A DNA stretch of 15,023 nt from CAZCBD01 sp964496755 (GCA_964496755.1 CAZCBD010000051.1:1-15023), one strand, 5' to 3'; shown: positions 1 to 7,713, counted from the stretch's first letter. The notes: generated by a model from the sequence alone, not told the origin. Made by a program: numbers and translations.

Positions 1-408
1 TTCTTAAAACATCAAAGTCCGGCACTTATCTTCAGTGCTTCTCCTACACCTGCATCCGTTGCCTCTGCAATTGCCGCTCTTGATATTTTAGAAGAACATC
101 CTGAACTTGTAACCAGAGTTGTAAACAATGCAAAAAAAGTTAGAGACGGTTTAACTGATCTCGGATTTAATGTTGTTCAAGGTCGTACTGCTATTGTGCC
201 GGTTATTGTTGGTAATGACGAAATTGCATTTAAAATGTGGAAATCATTATTTGAAGCCGGTGTATTCGTAAATGTATTCATTTCCCCCGGCGTTCCTGAA
301 GGAAGACAAATGATGAGAACAAGCTATATGTCTACCCACGAGGATAAACATTTAGATTACATTCTTGATACTTTCAAAAAAATCGGCACTGAATTGGGTT
401 TAATTTAA
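1..408 (+). CDS. Alpha-oxoamine synthase (serine palmitoyltransferase/KBL/BioF family), C-terminal part
   Basis: This is the last 135 codons of a PLP-dependent fold-type I enzyme; the frame is open from base 1, so the gene begins outside the window. The visible part is the C-terminal small domain: a PSP-like stretch after a Ser/Ala-rich segment (FSASPTPASVASA), then the strand and helix 'IVPVIVGNDEIAFKMW', then 'GVFVNVFISPGVPEG' and 'MRTSYMSTHEDKHLDYIL'. This order is typical of enzymes that condense an amino acid with an acyl-CoA or acyl-ACP. The PLP lysine and substrate pocket lie upstream and are not visible, so serine palmitoyltransferase, 2-amino-3-ketobutyrate CoA ligase and 8-amino-7-oxononanoate synthase cannot be told apart directly. 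The following GNAT gene favours a sphingolipid role, by inference only. A terminator follows the stop codon. Confidence 0.85.
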   Translation, partial: FLKHQSPALIFSASPTPASVASAIAALDILEEHPELVTRVVNNAKKVRDGLTDLGFNVVQGRTAIVPVIVGNDEIAFKMWKSLFEAGVFVNVFISPGVPEGRQMMRTSYMSTHEDKHLDYILDTFKKIGTELGLI

Positions 409-414
409 CACATT

Positions 415-442
415 AAAAGGCATACTTTCAGTATGCCTTTTT
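415..442 (+). terminator. Rho-independent terminator after the oxoamine synthase
   Basis: An 11-bp perfect stem (AAAAGGCATAC at 415-425 with GTATGCCTTTT at 431-441) has a five-base loop and ends in a T run. It starts 7 bases after the TAA of the oxoamine synthase and ends before the GGAG ribosome site of the next gene. The A-rich left arm also makes it workable on the opposite strand. Confidence 0.85.
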
Positions 443-459
443 AATATAGCGGAGTTTTT

Positions 460-1581
460 ATGAATGATGTTAACATTATAAAAGTTCAAACAAAAAAAGA
501 AATTAAAATTTTTATAAACTTAGCCTATGCTATTTACAAAGACAATCCCTATTGGGTAGCTCCAATTGAAATGGATCTAAAAAAAAGATTTAACAAAAAT
601 AAAAATCCGTTTTTTAACTTCGGAGATATGCAACTTTTTATTGCATTTAAAAACAATAAACCCGTTGGCCGAATAGCAGCAATTGAAAACAGATTGCATA
701 ATAAAATCCATAATGAAAATGTAGGCTTTTTCGGTTTCTTTGAATGTATAAATGACCAAACAATTGCAAATAAACTTTTTGATGCGGCATTTGAATGGCT
801 TAAAAATAAAGGATTTGATTCCGTCTTAGGCCCTACTAATCCTACCAGTAATGATGAATATGGTTTATTAATTGACGGTTTCGAAGATACACCACGAATA
901 ATGATGCCTTACAATCCTCCGTATTACCTCGATTTAATAAATGGTTACGGTTTTGAAAAAGCAAAGGATTTAAATGCATTCAAAATTGAAAATAGAAAAT
1001 TATTGGCTCAAAAAAAATTAGTTCGTGGTGCCGAAATTGTTCGTAAACGCAACGGTGTAAATATCAGACATTTAGACATTAAAAATTTTAAGGCTGAATT
1101 AGATGAAGTGAAAAAGGTTTACAATAAAGCTTGGTCACCAAACTGGGGCTTTGTTCCTTTAACCGATGAAGAAATTGAAGAAATTGCCAAAGATCTAAAA
1201 ATGCTTTTAGACCCTAATCTGGTTTTGTTCATGGAAAAAAATAAAGAAACTATTGGCTTCGCTTTGGTTATTCCTGATTACAACAAAATATTTGTTGATA
1301 TTAAAGGCAAATTTTTTCCATTCGGCATTTTTAAATTCTTTGCTCGCAGAAATAAATTAGAGTGGGCTCGAGTTTTAATTTTAGGGATTTTACCTGAATA
1401 TCAAAAGAAAGGTTTAGATGCTTTATTTTATTATGAAATTACCAAACGTGCTGAAAAAAGGGGTATTCTTTACGGAGAGGCTAGTTGGATTTTAGAAGAT
1501 AATCTGATGATGAACAAAGGTATTGAAATGATGGATGGCAACCTTTATAAAAAATATAGAGTTTTTAAAAAGAAATTATAA
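460..1581 (+). CDS. GNAT-fold N-acyltransferase family protein (possible bacterial ceramide synthase)
   Basis: This is a 373-residue cytoplasmic protein without signal peptide or membrane segments. The N-terminal part carries the family signatures 'DNPYWVAPIEMDLKKRFN', 'PVGRIAAIENRLHN' and 'FGFFECINDQ', followed by 'GPTNPTSNDEYGLLIDGF' and 'MMPYNPPYY' near residues 126-158. The second half is a GNAT-like domain with an acyl-CoA loop candidate 'ILPEYQKKGLDALFYYE' and a C-terminal 'SWILEDNLMMNKGIEMM' followed by a YKKYR motif. I recognise this as the ~370-residue GNAT-like family that is often annotated only as N-acetyltransferase. The published bacterial ceramide synthase (Caulobacter CCNA_01212 type) is, as I recall, of this kind. 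With an oxoamine synthase immediately upstream, N-acylation of a sphingoid base is a reasonable hypothesis. ATG at 460 is preceded by GGAG at 451-454. Function is uncertain; GNAT membership is firm. Confidence 0.8.
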   Translation: MNDVNIIKVQTKKEIKIFINLAYAIYKDNPYWVAPIEMDLKKRFNKNKNPFFNFGDMQLFIAFKNNKPVGRIAAIENRLHNKIHNENVGFFGFFECINDQTIANKLFDAAFEWLKNKGFDSVLGPTNPTSNDEYGLLIDGFEDTPRIMMPYNPPYYLDLINGYGFEKAKDLNAFKIENRKLLAQKKLVRGAEIVRKRNGVNIRHLDIKNFKAELDEVKKVYNKAWSPNWGFVPLTDEEIEEIAKDLKMLLDPNLVLFMEKNKETIGFALVIPDYNKIFVDIKGKFFPFGIFKFFARRNKLEWARVLILGILPEYQKKGLDALFYYEITKRAEKRGILYGEASWILEDNLMMNKGIEMMDGNLYKKYRVFKKKL

Positions 1582-1590
1582 ATTTGATTT

Positions 1591-1633
1591 AAAATTAGTT
1601 GTTAGTATTTTTACAATATTAGCAACTAATTTT
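1591..1633. terminator. 19-bp hairpin between the GNAT gene and the cyclophilin fusion gene
   Basis: Bases 1591-1609 pair with 1615-1633 over 19 consecutive positions with two G-U wobbles and a five-base loop (TTTAC). The arms begin with AAAA and end with TTTT, so it can work as a terminator on either strand, although the T run is only four bases. It ends two bases before the ATG of the next gene, so in an mRNA that reads through it would also cover the place where a ribosome binding site should be. Confidence 0.6.
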
Positions 1634-1635
1634 GA

Positions 1636-3585
1636 ATGAATATGAAATACTTCTTAACTTTTACTCTCCTCTCAGTAATTTTGCTTGCGCAATTTCAGCA
1701 TAATCAAACTGATTTAATTGAAACAACATTTTCAAGAAAATTTGAAAAAAAAATAATACACAAATATCTTTTTTCAGAAAACCCAAAACAAGTTAATGCC
1801 GCTTTACTTTCGATAGGCAACGGCAAAGATACTACTTGGGTAAAGGATATATTAAAAACCAATTTTAATACACATCATAAATTTATTACTTTTGCACTTG
1901 CTAATATTGGCCCGTGTAAAATATCAAAAGCATTTTTAGAAAAATTACTTTTTGAAAATTCAAGTCGAAAATATTTATCCGAAATTATTTTGGCCTTAAG
2001 TAAAATAGGTGATAAAAAATCAGCAAAATTAATATTGCAATTATTCACAACTCAAAATAACTTGCCAAAAAGAAATTTCTATTTGTCATTTTACAATTTT
2101 AAAAGAAGAAATATTGAATTTAATTTAGAAGCATTTTCAAAGCTGATAAAACAAGATTTACTATCTAAAAATCCAGCTATTCTTAAAGAATTATTATTCG
2201 TTAAAAAAAGATTATCGGTAAAATTAAATATTGATATTGAATTAAAGAAAATATTTAACCAATATAAATTTACCCAACCCGAAATTGCCGCATTATCAAT
2301 AAGTTGTTTCCAATTCGAAGTTTCGGATACAAACAACAATTACTTATTTGAAAACTATTCTAATTTAAACTGGAAAATAAAAGTAGAATTAATAAAAAAC
2401 ATTTCAAAAGTAAGACCGAATTTCGAAACATTATTCACAATAACCAATTCATCGTTGCAAGATTCAAATTGGAATGTTCAAATAACTCTTGCAAAACAGT
2501 TAGGAAAATTAGCTGTTAATGATAGTAGTAAGAATAAAATTTTAAGTCTAATTAAAAATAATATTTCAACTTGCAAAGATAGATTTGTAAAAGATGAACT
2601 TTTTAATTCACTTTGTAAAATCGATTCAACCAACACAAAGTATTATTTGGAAAAATATTACAATTTAATTTCCACCAAAACATTTTTAGAAAAAACAATT
2701 GAAACGGATGAAAATTTTCTTGAAATAATTAAACCTTACTTTTTGAATGAACCGTCATTAAATGTTTTGGAAGTACTATTGTCCGAAAAAGTTGTTAAAA
2801 CAAACTCCAAAGAAATTATCGATTACATCTTTGCAAACTTACAATCGGGCAATGCTCCTAAAGTAGCAATAGCAGCAGAAATACTGGATTCATTATTTAT
2901 TGTTGAGAATGAAACATTTTTGAAAAAAATAATTATATCACAAATTCAAGAAAATAGAAATAATTTTTTATATAAAGACGGGATTCTTGCTTTTATCGAT
3001 TTGTCAGAAAAAATATCGTCCGAATTTAAAGAGGAAGTAATAAACGAATTAATGCAATCGGATTTGTTTACAATAAAAAATTTAGCGTTAAAAGAAAAAA
3101 ACGAGTTATTAATAAAATTATTTGACCCCGAATTATTTAGCAATATAATAAGCAACTCTTTTAAATTTAAATATGCAAATATTAATACAACCAAAGGATA
3201 TTTTAAAATCGAACTATTAGCCGATGTTGCCCCTATTTCCGTTGGCAATTTTGTTTATCTTGCAAAAAATAATTTTTTTAATAATGTTAAATTTCATAGA
3301 GTTGTTCCGAATTTTGTTGCCCAAGTTGGCGATCCTACAAATACAGGTTGGGGCGGGCCGAATTATGAAATCATTACAGAATCTTCACCTCTTAATTTTG
3401 TGCGTGGTATTGTCGGGATGGCAAGCTCCGGTAGAGATACCGAAGGCTCACAATGGTTTGTTATGCATAGTTATTACCCACATTTAAATAATAATTATAC
3501 AATTTGGGGAAAAATAATTGAAGGTCAAAATATTGTGGATTCAATTTCACAATCGGATAAGATACTTTCAATTGGTTTTGAATAA
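1636..3585 (+). CDS. Exported HEAT-like repeat protein with C-terminal cyclophilin-type peptidyl-prolyl isomerase domain
   Basis: This 649-residue protein has an N-terminal signal peptide (hydrophobic core LTFTLLSVILLA, likely cut near residue 18-20), which places it in the periplasm or outer-membrane space. Residues about 30-500 are a helical solenoid of degenerate HEAT-like units (for example 'ALANIGPCKISKAFLEKLLF' and 'EIILALSKIGDKKSAKLIL'). Residues about 512-649 are a cyclophilin domain: 'NTTKGYFKIELLADVAPISV', then FHRVVPNF with the catalytic-type Arg at residue 555, GDPTNTGWGGPNYEI, and 'GSQWFVMHS' with Gln606. The usual Trp of the cyclosporin site region is represented by TIWGKI. The fold supports proline isomerisation of exported proteins, with the solenoid probably recruiting clients. 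Start choice: ATG at 1636 or the in-frame ATG at 1642; neither has a clear Shine-Dalgarno because a hairpin ends at 1633. Its TAA touches the stop codon of the convergent porD gene with no gap. Confidence 0.88.
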   Translation: MNMKYFLTFTLLSVILLAQFQHNQTDLIETTFSRKFEKKIIHKYLFSENPKQVNAALLSIGNGKDTTWVKDILKTNFNTHHKFITFALANIGPCKISKAFLEKLLFENSSRKYLSEIILALSKIGDKKSAKLILQLFTTQNNLPKRNFYLSFYNFKRRNIEFNLEAFSKLIKQDLLSKNPAILKELLFVKKRLSVKLNIDIELKKIFNQYKFTQPEIAALSISCFQFEVSDTNNNYLFENYSNLNWKIKVELIKNISKVRPNFETLFTITNSSLQDSNWNVQITLAKQLGKLAVNDSSKNKILSLIKNNISTCKDRFVKDELFNSLCKIDSTNTKYYLEKYYNLISTKTFLEKTIETDENFLEIIKPYFLNEPSLNVLEVLLSEKVVKTNSKEIIDYIFANLQSGNAPKVAIAAEILDSLFIVENETFLKKIIISQIQENRNNFLYKDGILAFIDLSEKISSEFKEEVINELMQSDLFTIKNLALKEKNELLIKLFDPELFSNIISNSFKFKYANINTTKGYFKIELLADVAPISVGNFVYLAKNNFFNNVKFHRVVPNFVAQVGDPTNTGWGGPNYEIITESSPLNFVRGIVGMASSGRDTEGSQWFVMHSYYPHLNNNYTIWGKIIEGQNIVDSISQSDKILSIGFE

Positions 3586-4470
3586 TTAATTCATATTATC
3601 TAAAATTTCATTATACTTAGATATATGTGCCGGATCAAGTATTTTTAATTTTTCAAAACTTTCTTTATCCGAAGTATTTTTTAATATTGAAATTATTTCG
3701 CGATATTTAGCATCAAAAAAGACTTTTAGCACAATACTTCTTGTTTGACGACTGTTTCTTGAAAGAAATAATTTATCGATTATTTTTGAAACTGTTTTGG
3801 CAGCCAACTTGGGATTTTTTTCCAAAACATCTACTGCATCTAAATGATATGCACAAAAGAATTCACGAAATTGTTGATATTTTGCATTTAACAATTCGTC
3901 CAAATAACCTAACTTACTGTAAATACCACGCTTTAACTGCCATCCGCTACCACCTGAATTTTAACCCATCAAAGCAATATTATATGCCCTGTTAAAACTA
4001 TCCGTTCCACCTAAAGGATCATAAGAATCAGCATCAATTCCCAAAATCAAAAAAGCATAAAAATCCAAAAAACTTGTAAGATTATCAAAATCGGTTTCAT
4101 TAAAATAAAATGTTTGCCCAACCTCATATCTAAAACTCCAACTGCCGTCCAAGGCTGTCAGCATTAGAGTATTACTTTTAGTATCTCCTATCGGCCTTTG
4201 ACTATTAACAACAACTTGAGCAGAATAATTTGTTTGGTTACTGGCGGAAACAAAAAAAATGTTAAATTGACATTTTATTTTTTCCCATTCCCATGAGTCG
4301 CCTGTAAATCTATTTGAGTTCAAATAATCTTCTACTTCCAAAGCAAAATTTCTAAGTTTCTCACGATACTCCGTAGGCAATTTCTCGTAATTAACAATTA
4401 CTTTTGCATCAAGTTCTTGTGCATTACATAAACTTAAAAATAGTACTATTACAACAAATAGATTTCTCAT
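3586..4470 (-). pseudogene. porD: PorD / DUF4835 family protein, interrupted by an in-frame TAA
   Basis: The reading frame from ATG at 4470 to the TAA at 3586-3588 spans 294 codons, the usual length of the DUF4835 (PorD) family, which is linked to the type IX secretion system in Bacteroidota. It has a signal peptide (LFVVIVLFLSLCNAQ), then family hallmarks 'QELDAKVIVNYEKLP', 'DYLNSNRFTGDSWEWEKIKC', 'YFNETDFDNLTSFLDFYAFL' and 'ILGIDADSYDPLGGTDSFNR'. Codon 170 (3961-3963 on the + strand) is TAA; the same frame continues immediately with 'NSGGSGWQLKRGIYSKLGYL' and the conserved C-terminal 'KYQQFREFFCAYHLDAVDV'. A change of one base (CAA to TAA) would explain it. No frameshift is needed. As it stands the gene would give a 169-residue truncated product. 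Whether this is a true nonsense mutation or a consensus error cannot be seen from the sequence. Confidence 0.85.
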
Positions 4471-4540
4471 GATTTTCCCATTTTTTATTTGACTTAAAAT
4501 AATAATTTATGCAAATTAAATCAAAGTATTGGTTTTAGAT
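4471..4540. promoter_or_regulatory. Divergent promoter region between porD and the PorV-like operon
   Basis: These 70 bases separate two divergent starts and must hold promoters for both directions. On the minus strand a TTGATT box and a TATTTT box are 17 bases apart (about 4522-4494). On the plus strand a TTGACT box at 4489-4494 is followed by AT-rich sequence with no convincing -10. A GGGA near 4475-4480 is the likely porD ribosome site. The boxes are weak matches. Confidence 0.35.
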
Positions 4541-5329
4541 ATGGGTAGACTATTATTTTTTTTAGTGATTTTCAATTTAAATATTTTTGCACAGTTTTAT
4601 TTATCTGCTAAAAATGTTGGATTAGCAGAAAGCAGTTTATTTGATTCTACTTCAATAGGATTTGTAAACAATCCCTCCGTTCTTTCATTAAATAAAAAAG
4701 AATATTTTGCGTTTTCATTTACACCCGATTATTTTGATCTTAATGAATTACAAAACTTTGCTCTTTCAACTAATCTTACAATTTTAAAACACCGTGTCGG
4801 CCTTTCAATTAATTATTTGGGTTTTGATAAATATTTTGAACTTAAAACAAATCTTGTTTTCTGCAAACAATTTAATAATCTCATTTTGGGGCTAAATGCA
4901 AATTTAACCCATTACTACATTGAAAATTCTTCTCCCAAAAATATTTTGAATTTTAACCTGGGTTTTATTTATAAAATATCAAATGTGTTTAAAATTGCAT
5001 TCGTATCAAATAACTTACTTTCTGTTCTAACTCCTGTAAATTATTTTTCTCAGAATTTCAATATGAATGCTGGCATAAATTATAAGTTTAAATATGGAAA
5101 TTTATTTTTCCTTTTTGCATTCGAAGAAAATTATAAGCCGACAGAAAAATTCGGAATAGAAATTCCTCTAATTCAGGCGTTTACTTTTAGAATCGGGAAA
5201 TCTTTTTCCCCTTCAATTTATTCATTCGGATTTACTTTAAGATTAAATCAATTTTCAATTGATTACGGCACTTTGATTCACACATATCTTAGCAACATTC
5301 ACTCTCTAACTTTAGCCTATAGTTTCTGA
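4541..5329 (+). CDS. Exported outer-membrane beta-barrel protein, PorV/PorQ-like
   Basis: This 262-residue protein starts with a signal peptide (MGRLLFFLVIFNLNIFA, cut before QFYLS). Its mature N-terminus 'AKNVGLAESSLFDSTSIG' followed by FVNNPSVLS resembles the PorV/PorQ pattern of a glycine/alanine segment followed by an NPA-like turn. The rest is a string of short amphipathic strands with aromatic girdles and it ends in LAYSF, an aromatic C-terminus as used for outer-membrane insertion. ATG at 4541 is chosen over an in-frame TTG at 4529 because it puts the signal peptide at the very N-terminus. Its TGA overlaps the ATG of the next gene (ATGA at 5328-5331 region), which indicates translational coupling. 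Family assignment to PorV/PorQ is tentative; secreted beta-barrel is well supported. Confidence 0.65.
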   Translation: MGRLLFFLVIFNLNIFAQFYLSAKNVGLAESSLFDSTSIGFVNNPSVLSLNKKEYFAFSFTPDYFDLNELQNFALSTNLTILKHRVGLSINYLGFDKYFELKTNLVFCKQFNNLILGLNANLTHYYIENSSPKNILNFNLGFIYKISNVFKIAFVSNNLLSVLTPVNYFSQNFNMNAGINYKFKYGNLFFLFAFEENYKPTEKFGIEIPLIQAFTFRIGKSFSPSIYSFGFTLRLNQFSIDYGTLIHTYLSNIHSLTLAYSF

Positions 5330-7212
5330 TGAAAAAGTATTTCGTCATATTATCTTTTTTAAATTTAATTTATTGCCAAAAAATAAATCGCACTGAAATT
5401 ATTGAATATTTTAATTCTTTAGTCGAAAACCCTACACAAATTGAATTCTTAGAAAATATTGATTTTTATTTGGAAAATCCTATCGTTATTAATAATTCTA
5501 ATATTGATCTACTAAAAAAATTGCCGATATTAAGTTGGGCTGATATTTCTAAAATTAAAATCTATTTAAACCAAAATAAACAATTCAACTCCTACACCGA
5601 ATTGTTCAAGTTATTGGAAGCAAGTAGCTTTGAAAAAGAAATTCTAAAAAGCTTTATCGCAATTTCAGATTCTGATTATAACAGAGCTAAGATCAAATTC
5701 CGGACAAGAGTTGAATTTGCTCCCCAAAAAACAACTATTGAAAATACAATTCCCCTTACCCCTATAAATATCAAAATGTATAACAGATTTTATTTCGACT
5801 CAAAGCATTTATCCCTAATTATTTTAACGGAAAAAGATCAGTTTGAAAGACCGATAACAGATTTTTTTTCATTTTCGTTCAAATTACATAATGCTTCACC
5901 TTATATCCCTGAAATATTAGTGGGAAAATATTCAATTCTTTTTGGCAACGGTTTAACTTTCTGGAGTCCTTTCAGACAATTAAAAACAAGTAATATCAAT
6001 ACTCTTACACAATTCAAGATTTCTTCTTTTGAACAATATAAAAGCTCATTTGAAAGTTGCTATTTTGATGGAATCACATTTAAGCTAAAATTATCTAATT
6101 TGCTTATTCAACCTTTTTTTTCTCATTCGCTACAAGATGCTAATTTTAATGGAAAATATGTAACTTCTCTATATGTGAATGGTATTCACAATAATTCTAC
6201 AACTCGTTTAAAACAAAACAATTTTCTAATTACAACTTTTGGAATTGTATTCACTCAAAAGTTTTTCAATTCTTTGACTGCATCAATGCTTATAGCAAAT
6301 CATAATTTTAATAAAAACACATACTTTAAAAACGGTAAAGTTAAATCAGGAAATTTATTTACATCATCTCTATTGATAAATTATGTATCTGCTTTAATAT
6401 CAGTGCAATCCGAATTATCATACTCTAACACATCTTTGGCGCAAACACATTTTTGCAATTTGTTATTGAACAAAAACATTAAACTCCTTATTAATTACCG
6501 CAACCTTTCGCCTGATTTTTTTTCATTATTTGGTAATCCGTTAGCCGAATATAATTCCTCTAATGAAAAAGCTTTTATGATGGGCGCGGAATATAAATTA
6601 AAGAATCTTAAAATTGGTTTTTATATTGATCAATTCAAGAAAAATCTTTCAAACTTCGATAAACATTTACTCTCTGAAAATGGCAGCGAATTTGAAATAT
6701 CAATTTTAAAACAAATATCAAAAGGAATTAGAATTAAAGGAGCATTAAAAGGTGAAATTAAAAATGAGCTGAATAATAAAACCGATTTTAAAATCATATC
6801 ACAAAAAAAGAAATTTAAATTCTATATAAAATCGGATTTAAGATTAAACAAGAATCTATTTTTCTCTTCACGTTTTGATTACAAATTTTATTTAAAAGAA
6901 AACAAAAGCATAGGTTATTGTTGGACAAATTATTTTAAGTTGAAATTTTCTAACTTTATAAATACCATTTATCAAATAAGTATTTTTAATACAACAGATT
7001 TTAATTCCGCATTTTATATTTATGAATATAGCTTACCGGGTAAATTTGAATTTCTAAATTTTTATGGAAGTGGATTAAATTCCAATTTGAGAATTATTTT
7101 AAGTTTAAATAAAGTTAATTTTTCGCTGCTATGCCGAATAAAGAGATTTTCAATAAATTCTATTCAGAAAACCGATATTAACCTCGGGATTCAAGCAGAT
7201 TTAAAATTATAA
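5329..7212 (+). CDS. Outer-membrane beta-barrel protein with N-terminal helix-hairpin-helix (ComEA-like) region
   Basis: This is a 627-residue protein with a signal peptide (KKYFVILSFLNLIYC); the Cys at 16 follows Tyr, so it is a poor lipobox and lipidation is unlikely. Residues about 50-112 hold a degenerate helix-hairpin-helix/ComEA-like unit: 'PIVINNSNIDLLKKLP' (normally IN-A--E-L--LP), then 'WADISKIKIYLNQNKQFNSY' and 'TELFKLLEASS'. From about residue 120 to the end the sequence alternates hydrophobic and polar residues with many aromatic residues, the look of a large beta-barrel, and it ends in QADLKL. Proteins with this layout, about 600-700 residues, are widespread in Bacteroidota under the name helix-hairpin-helix domain-containing protein; their role is not known to me. 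The four-base overlap with the upstream barrel gene says that the two are made together and may form one outer-membrane complex. Confidence 0.72.
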   Translation: MKKYFVILSFLNLIYCQKINRTEIIEYFNSLVENPTQIEFLENIDFYLENPIVINNSNIDLLKKLPILSWADISKIKIYLNQNKQFNSYTELFKLLEASSFEKEILKSFIAISDSDYNRAKIKFRTRVEFAPQKTTIENTIPLTPINIKMYNRFYFDSKHLSLIILTEKDQFERPITDFFSFSFKLHNASPYIPEILVGKYSILFGNGLTFWSPFRQLKTSNINTLTQFKISSFEQYKSSFESCYFDGITFKLKLSNLLIQPFFSHSLQDANFNGKYVTSLYVNGIHNNSTTRLKQNNFLITTFGIVFTQKFFNSLTASMLIANHNFNKNTYFKNGKVKSGNLFTSSLLINYVSALISVQSELSYSNTSLAQTHFCNLLLNKNIKLLINYRNLSPDFFSLFGNPLAEYNSSNEKAFMMGAEYKLKNLKIGFYIDQFKKNLSNFDKHLLSENGSEFEISILKQISKGIRIKGALKGEIKNELNNKTDFKIISQKKKFKFYIKSDLRLNKNLFFSSRFDYKFYLKENKSIGYCWTNYFKLKFSNFINTIYQISIFNTTDFNSAFYIYEYSLPGKFEFLNFYGSGLNSNLRIILSLNKVNFSLLCRIKRFSINSIQKTDINLGIQADLKL

Positions 7213-7233
7213 AGCCCGTAAAATTTACGGGCT
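7213..7233. terminator. Hairpin directly after the helix-hairpin-helix gene
   Basis: AGCCCGTAAA (7213-7222) pairs with TTTACGGGCT (7224-7233); a realistic fold has a 7-bp stem and a 7-base loop. It begins one base after the TAA of the + strand gene. The + strand tail is AAATCTATC, poor in T. On the minus strand the tail is TTATAATTTT, so it may serve as the terminator for the convergent signalling operon as well. Confidence 0.5.
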
Positions 7234-7248
7234 AAATCTATCTAAATA

Positions 7249-7311
7249 TTTTTCCTGTCTCACATATTACAGGAAAAATCGTTACGGCGATTTAGCTTAT
7301 CAAGCTAAATC
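7249..7311. other. Two further stem-loops in the convergent intergenic region
   Basis: TTTTTCCTGT (7249-7258) pairs with ACAGGAAAAA (7269-7278), 10 bp with a 10-base loop. GATTTAGCTT (7289-7298) pairs with AAGCTAAATC (7302-7311), 10 bp with a three-base loop. Neither is followed by a T run on either strand, so they are not ordinary terminators. The left arm of the second (GATTTAGC) can also pair with GCTAAATC at 7231-7238, just at the end of the preceding hairpin. This gives two mutually exclusive folds. No reading frame occupies the stretch. Confidence 0.6.
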
Positions 7312-7341
7312 ATTTGGGGGCAGTTTATTCCTCTTTCTATA

Positions 7342-7713
7342 TTAATTAATCAATTTGAATTTAATTGCAAGCGCCATTTTAACCTTCACCGGCTTTCCTT
7401 TCAGCACTCCGGGATTAAATTCACATTTTTTGATAGCATTTATTGCTGCTTCATCACACCCACTGCCAATACCTTTTACTACTTTCACATTATCAACCTT
7501 TCCGGTTTCACTAATATAAATAAGCACATAAACCTTCCCTTGAACATTTTTACTTTTAGCCTGCGCCGGGTATTCAACTTTAGAATACAATGCTTTTAGC
7601 CCACCTTTGATTTCGGGCATTTTTTCAGCAAAAGCCAAATAATCTTTTTCACCGGCATAGATTATAATTGCAAATAAAAAAAGAATGCTCGAAATAAATT
7701 TAATTTTATTCAT
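7342..7713 (-). CDS. Small exported TonB C-terminal domain protein
   Basis: This 123-residue protein has a signal peptide or single anchor at residues 4-20 (IKFISSILFLFAIIIYAG). Residues 28-46 carry the Bacteroidota TonB-type lead-in 'MPEIKGGLKALYSKVEYPAQ', followed by the TonB_C domain 'GKVYVLIYISETGKVDNVKV', 'DEAAINAIKKCEFNPGVLKG' and 'KPVKVKMALAIKFKL'. The proline-rich periplasm-spanning linker of true TonB proteins is absent, and there is no ExbB/ExbD nearby. It may therefore act as a free periplasmic partner domain rather than an energy transducer. Two Cys (86 and 97) lie within the domain. Its ATG shares one base with the TAA of the upstream receiver gene (TAATG), with GAGGA seven bases before the start, so it is translationally coupled to that regulator. 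Confidence 0.8.
   Translation of the reverse strand: MNKIKFISSILFLFAIIIYAGEKDYLAFAEKMPEIKGGLKALYSKVEYPAQAKSKNVQGKVYVLIYISETGKVDNVKVVKGIGSGCDEAAINAIKKCEFNPGVLKGKPVKVKMALAIKFKLIN

Noticed and set aside
4529..4540. TTG at 4529 as start of the PorV-like gene
   Set aside because: ATG at 4541 puts the signal peptide at the N-terminus and is the better start codon.
7289..7320. Integron attC-like site
   Set aside because: The stem is short and lacks recognisable RYYYAAC and GTRRRRY boxes; no integrase or cassette is present.
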